Assembly: GCA_031276375.1 (NCBI GenBank)
Contig: JAISNE010000326.1
Location: forward strand, 1-7,859
Length of the DNA stretch: 7,859 nt
Source: Accumulibacter sp.
Lineage (GTDB): Bacteria > Pseudomonadota > Gammaproteobacteria > Burkholderiales > Rhodocyclaceae
Direction: 5' to 3'
Shown here: positions 7,690-7,859 of the stretch, piece after piece
Layout: each line of letters opens with the position of its first letter
Numbering within the stretch: position 1 is the stretch's first letter
Notes under the pieces: model-generated
Told to the model about the DNA's origin: nothing
What the model saw: the letters and a program-made list of their open reading frames with translations, nothing else
The model's database searches: none
Translations under genes and position numbers: made by a program

Positions 7690-7698
7690 GCTCCATTA

Positions 7699-7859
7699 GT
7701 CGTTGAGGGTCTCGACATCGGCGCCCTGGAGAAGGCTTACGCGGGTCGAGGCAGTACGGCGTATCACCCCGCGATGTTGTTGTCGTTGCTGATCTATGGT
7801 TACGCCACCGGGGTGTTCTCGAGCCGGAAGATCGAGCGGGCGACGTAGGACTCGGTGGC
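7699..7859 (+). pseudogene. Remnant of an IS1182-like transposase (5'-truncated, in-frame stop)
   Basis: The frame from 7699 encodes a recognisable transposase N-terminal-region segment: VVEGLDIGALEKAYAG, then AYHPAMLLSLLIYGYATGVF and SSRKIERAT. This resembles the DUF772-type region of IS1182-like (IS5-related) transposases, which act in cutting or copying the insertion sequence. Two defects are visible. The match begins abruptly just after the hairpin pair, with no start codon and no equivalent of the roughly 30-40 residues that normally precede it. A TAG at 7846-7848 also stands where the family usually has tyrosine (ERATYDSVA), and the frame continues as DSV afterwards. The window ends at 7859, so the rest of the element and its terminal repeats are not visible. 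The family assignment is from memory of conserved motifs. The truncation is well supported, while the stop could be a sequencing error. Confidence 0.75.

Noticed and set aside
7514..7699. A small + strand frame ending in RMAGGTPALH
   Set aside because: Its end is the translation of the tandem hairpins, and similar frames occur over repeats, so it is probably not a gene.

Overview
The window looks like chromosomal DNA from a GC-rich proteobacterium, most likely a betaproteobacterium (Rhodocyclales-like). This is inferred from the GC-rich codon use, an 865-residue B-type aconitase, and intergenic hairpin repeats of a kind scattered through GC-rich proteobacterial genomes. I could not run a database search, so the lineage is tentative. 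I saw no tRNA, rRNA or CRISPR array.

Layout, all genes on the + strand: (1) 1-153, the last 50 codons of an unrecognised gene that begins outside the window. (2) 154-566, non-coding DNA with two hairpin-forming repeats. (3) 567-1328, a class I SAM-dependent methyltransferase of unknown substrate. (4) 1329-1746, a 418-base gap with two strong GC-rich hairpins and a good ribosome binding site for the next gene. (5) 1747-4344, acnB, the bifunctional aconitate hydratase / 2-methylisocitrate dehydratase, closed by a clear intrinsic terminator at 4362-4396. (6) 4614-7496, a 960-residue protein that appears to join a PD-(D/E)XK nuclease motif, a gamma-type N6-adenine DNA methyltransferase and a target-recognition region in one chain, the layout of Type IIG/IIL restriction-modification enzymes. 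(7) 7497-7698, a probable dispersed repeat with a 12-base palindrome and two tandem hairpins. (8) 7699-7859, a remnant of an IS1182-like transposase that has lost its N-terminus and carries an in-frame stop.

Functionally, the window sets a housekeeping TCA/methylcitrate-cycle gene beside accessory DNA. The restriction-modification-like gene lies between the acnB terminator and the repeat/transposase debris, as expected for a defence gene acquired next to a core gene. It has no visible partner gene, which fits a self-contained enzyme. The small methyltransferase upstream is separated from acnB by over 400 bases and shows no clear functional link to it. The most noteworthy item is the single-chain nuclease-methylase. 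It resembles a known architecture, so I do not claim a new system.
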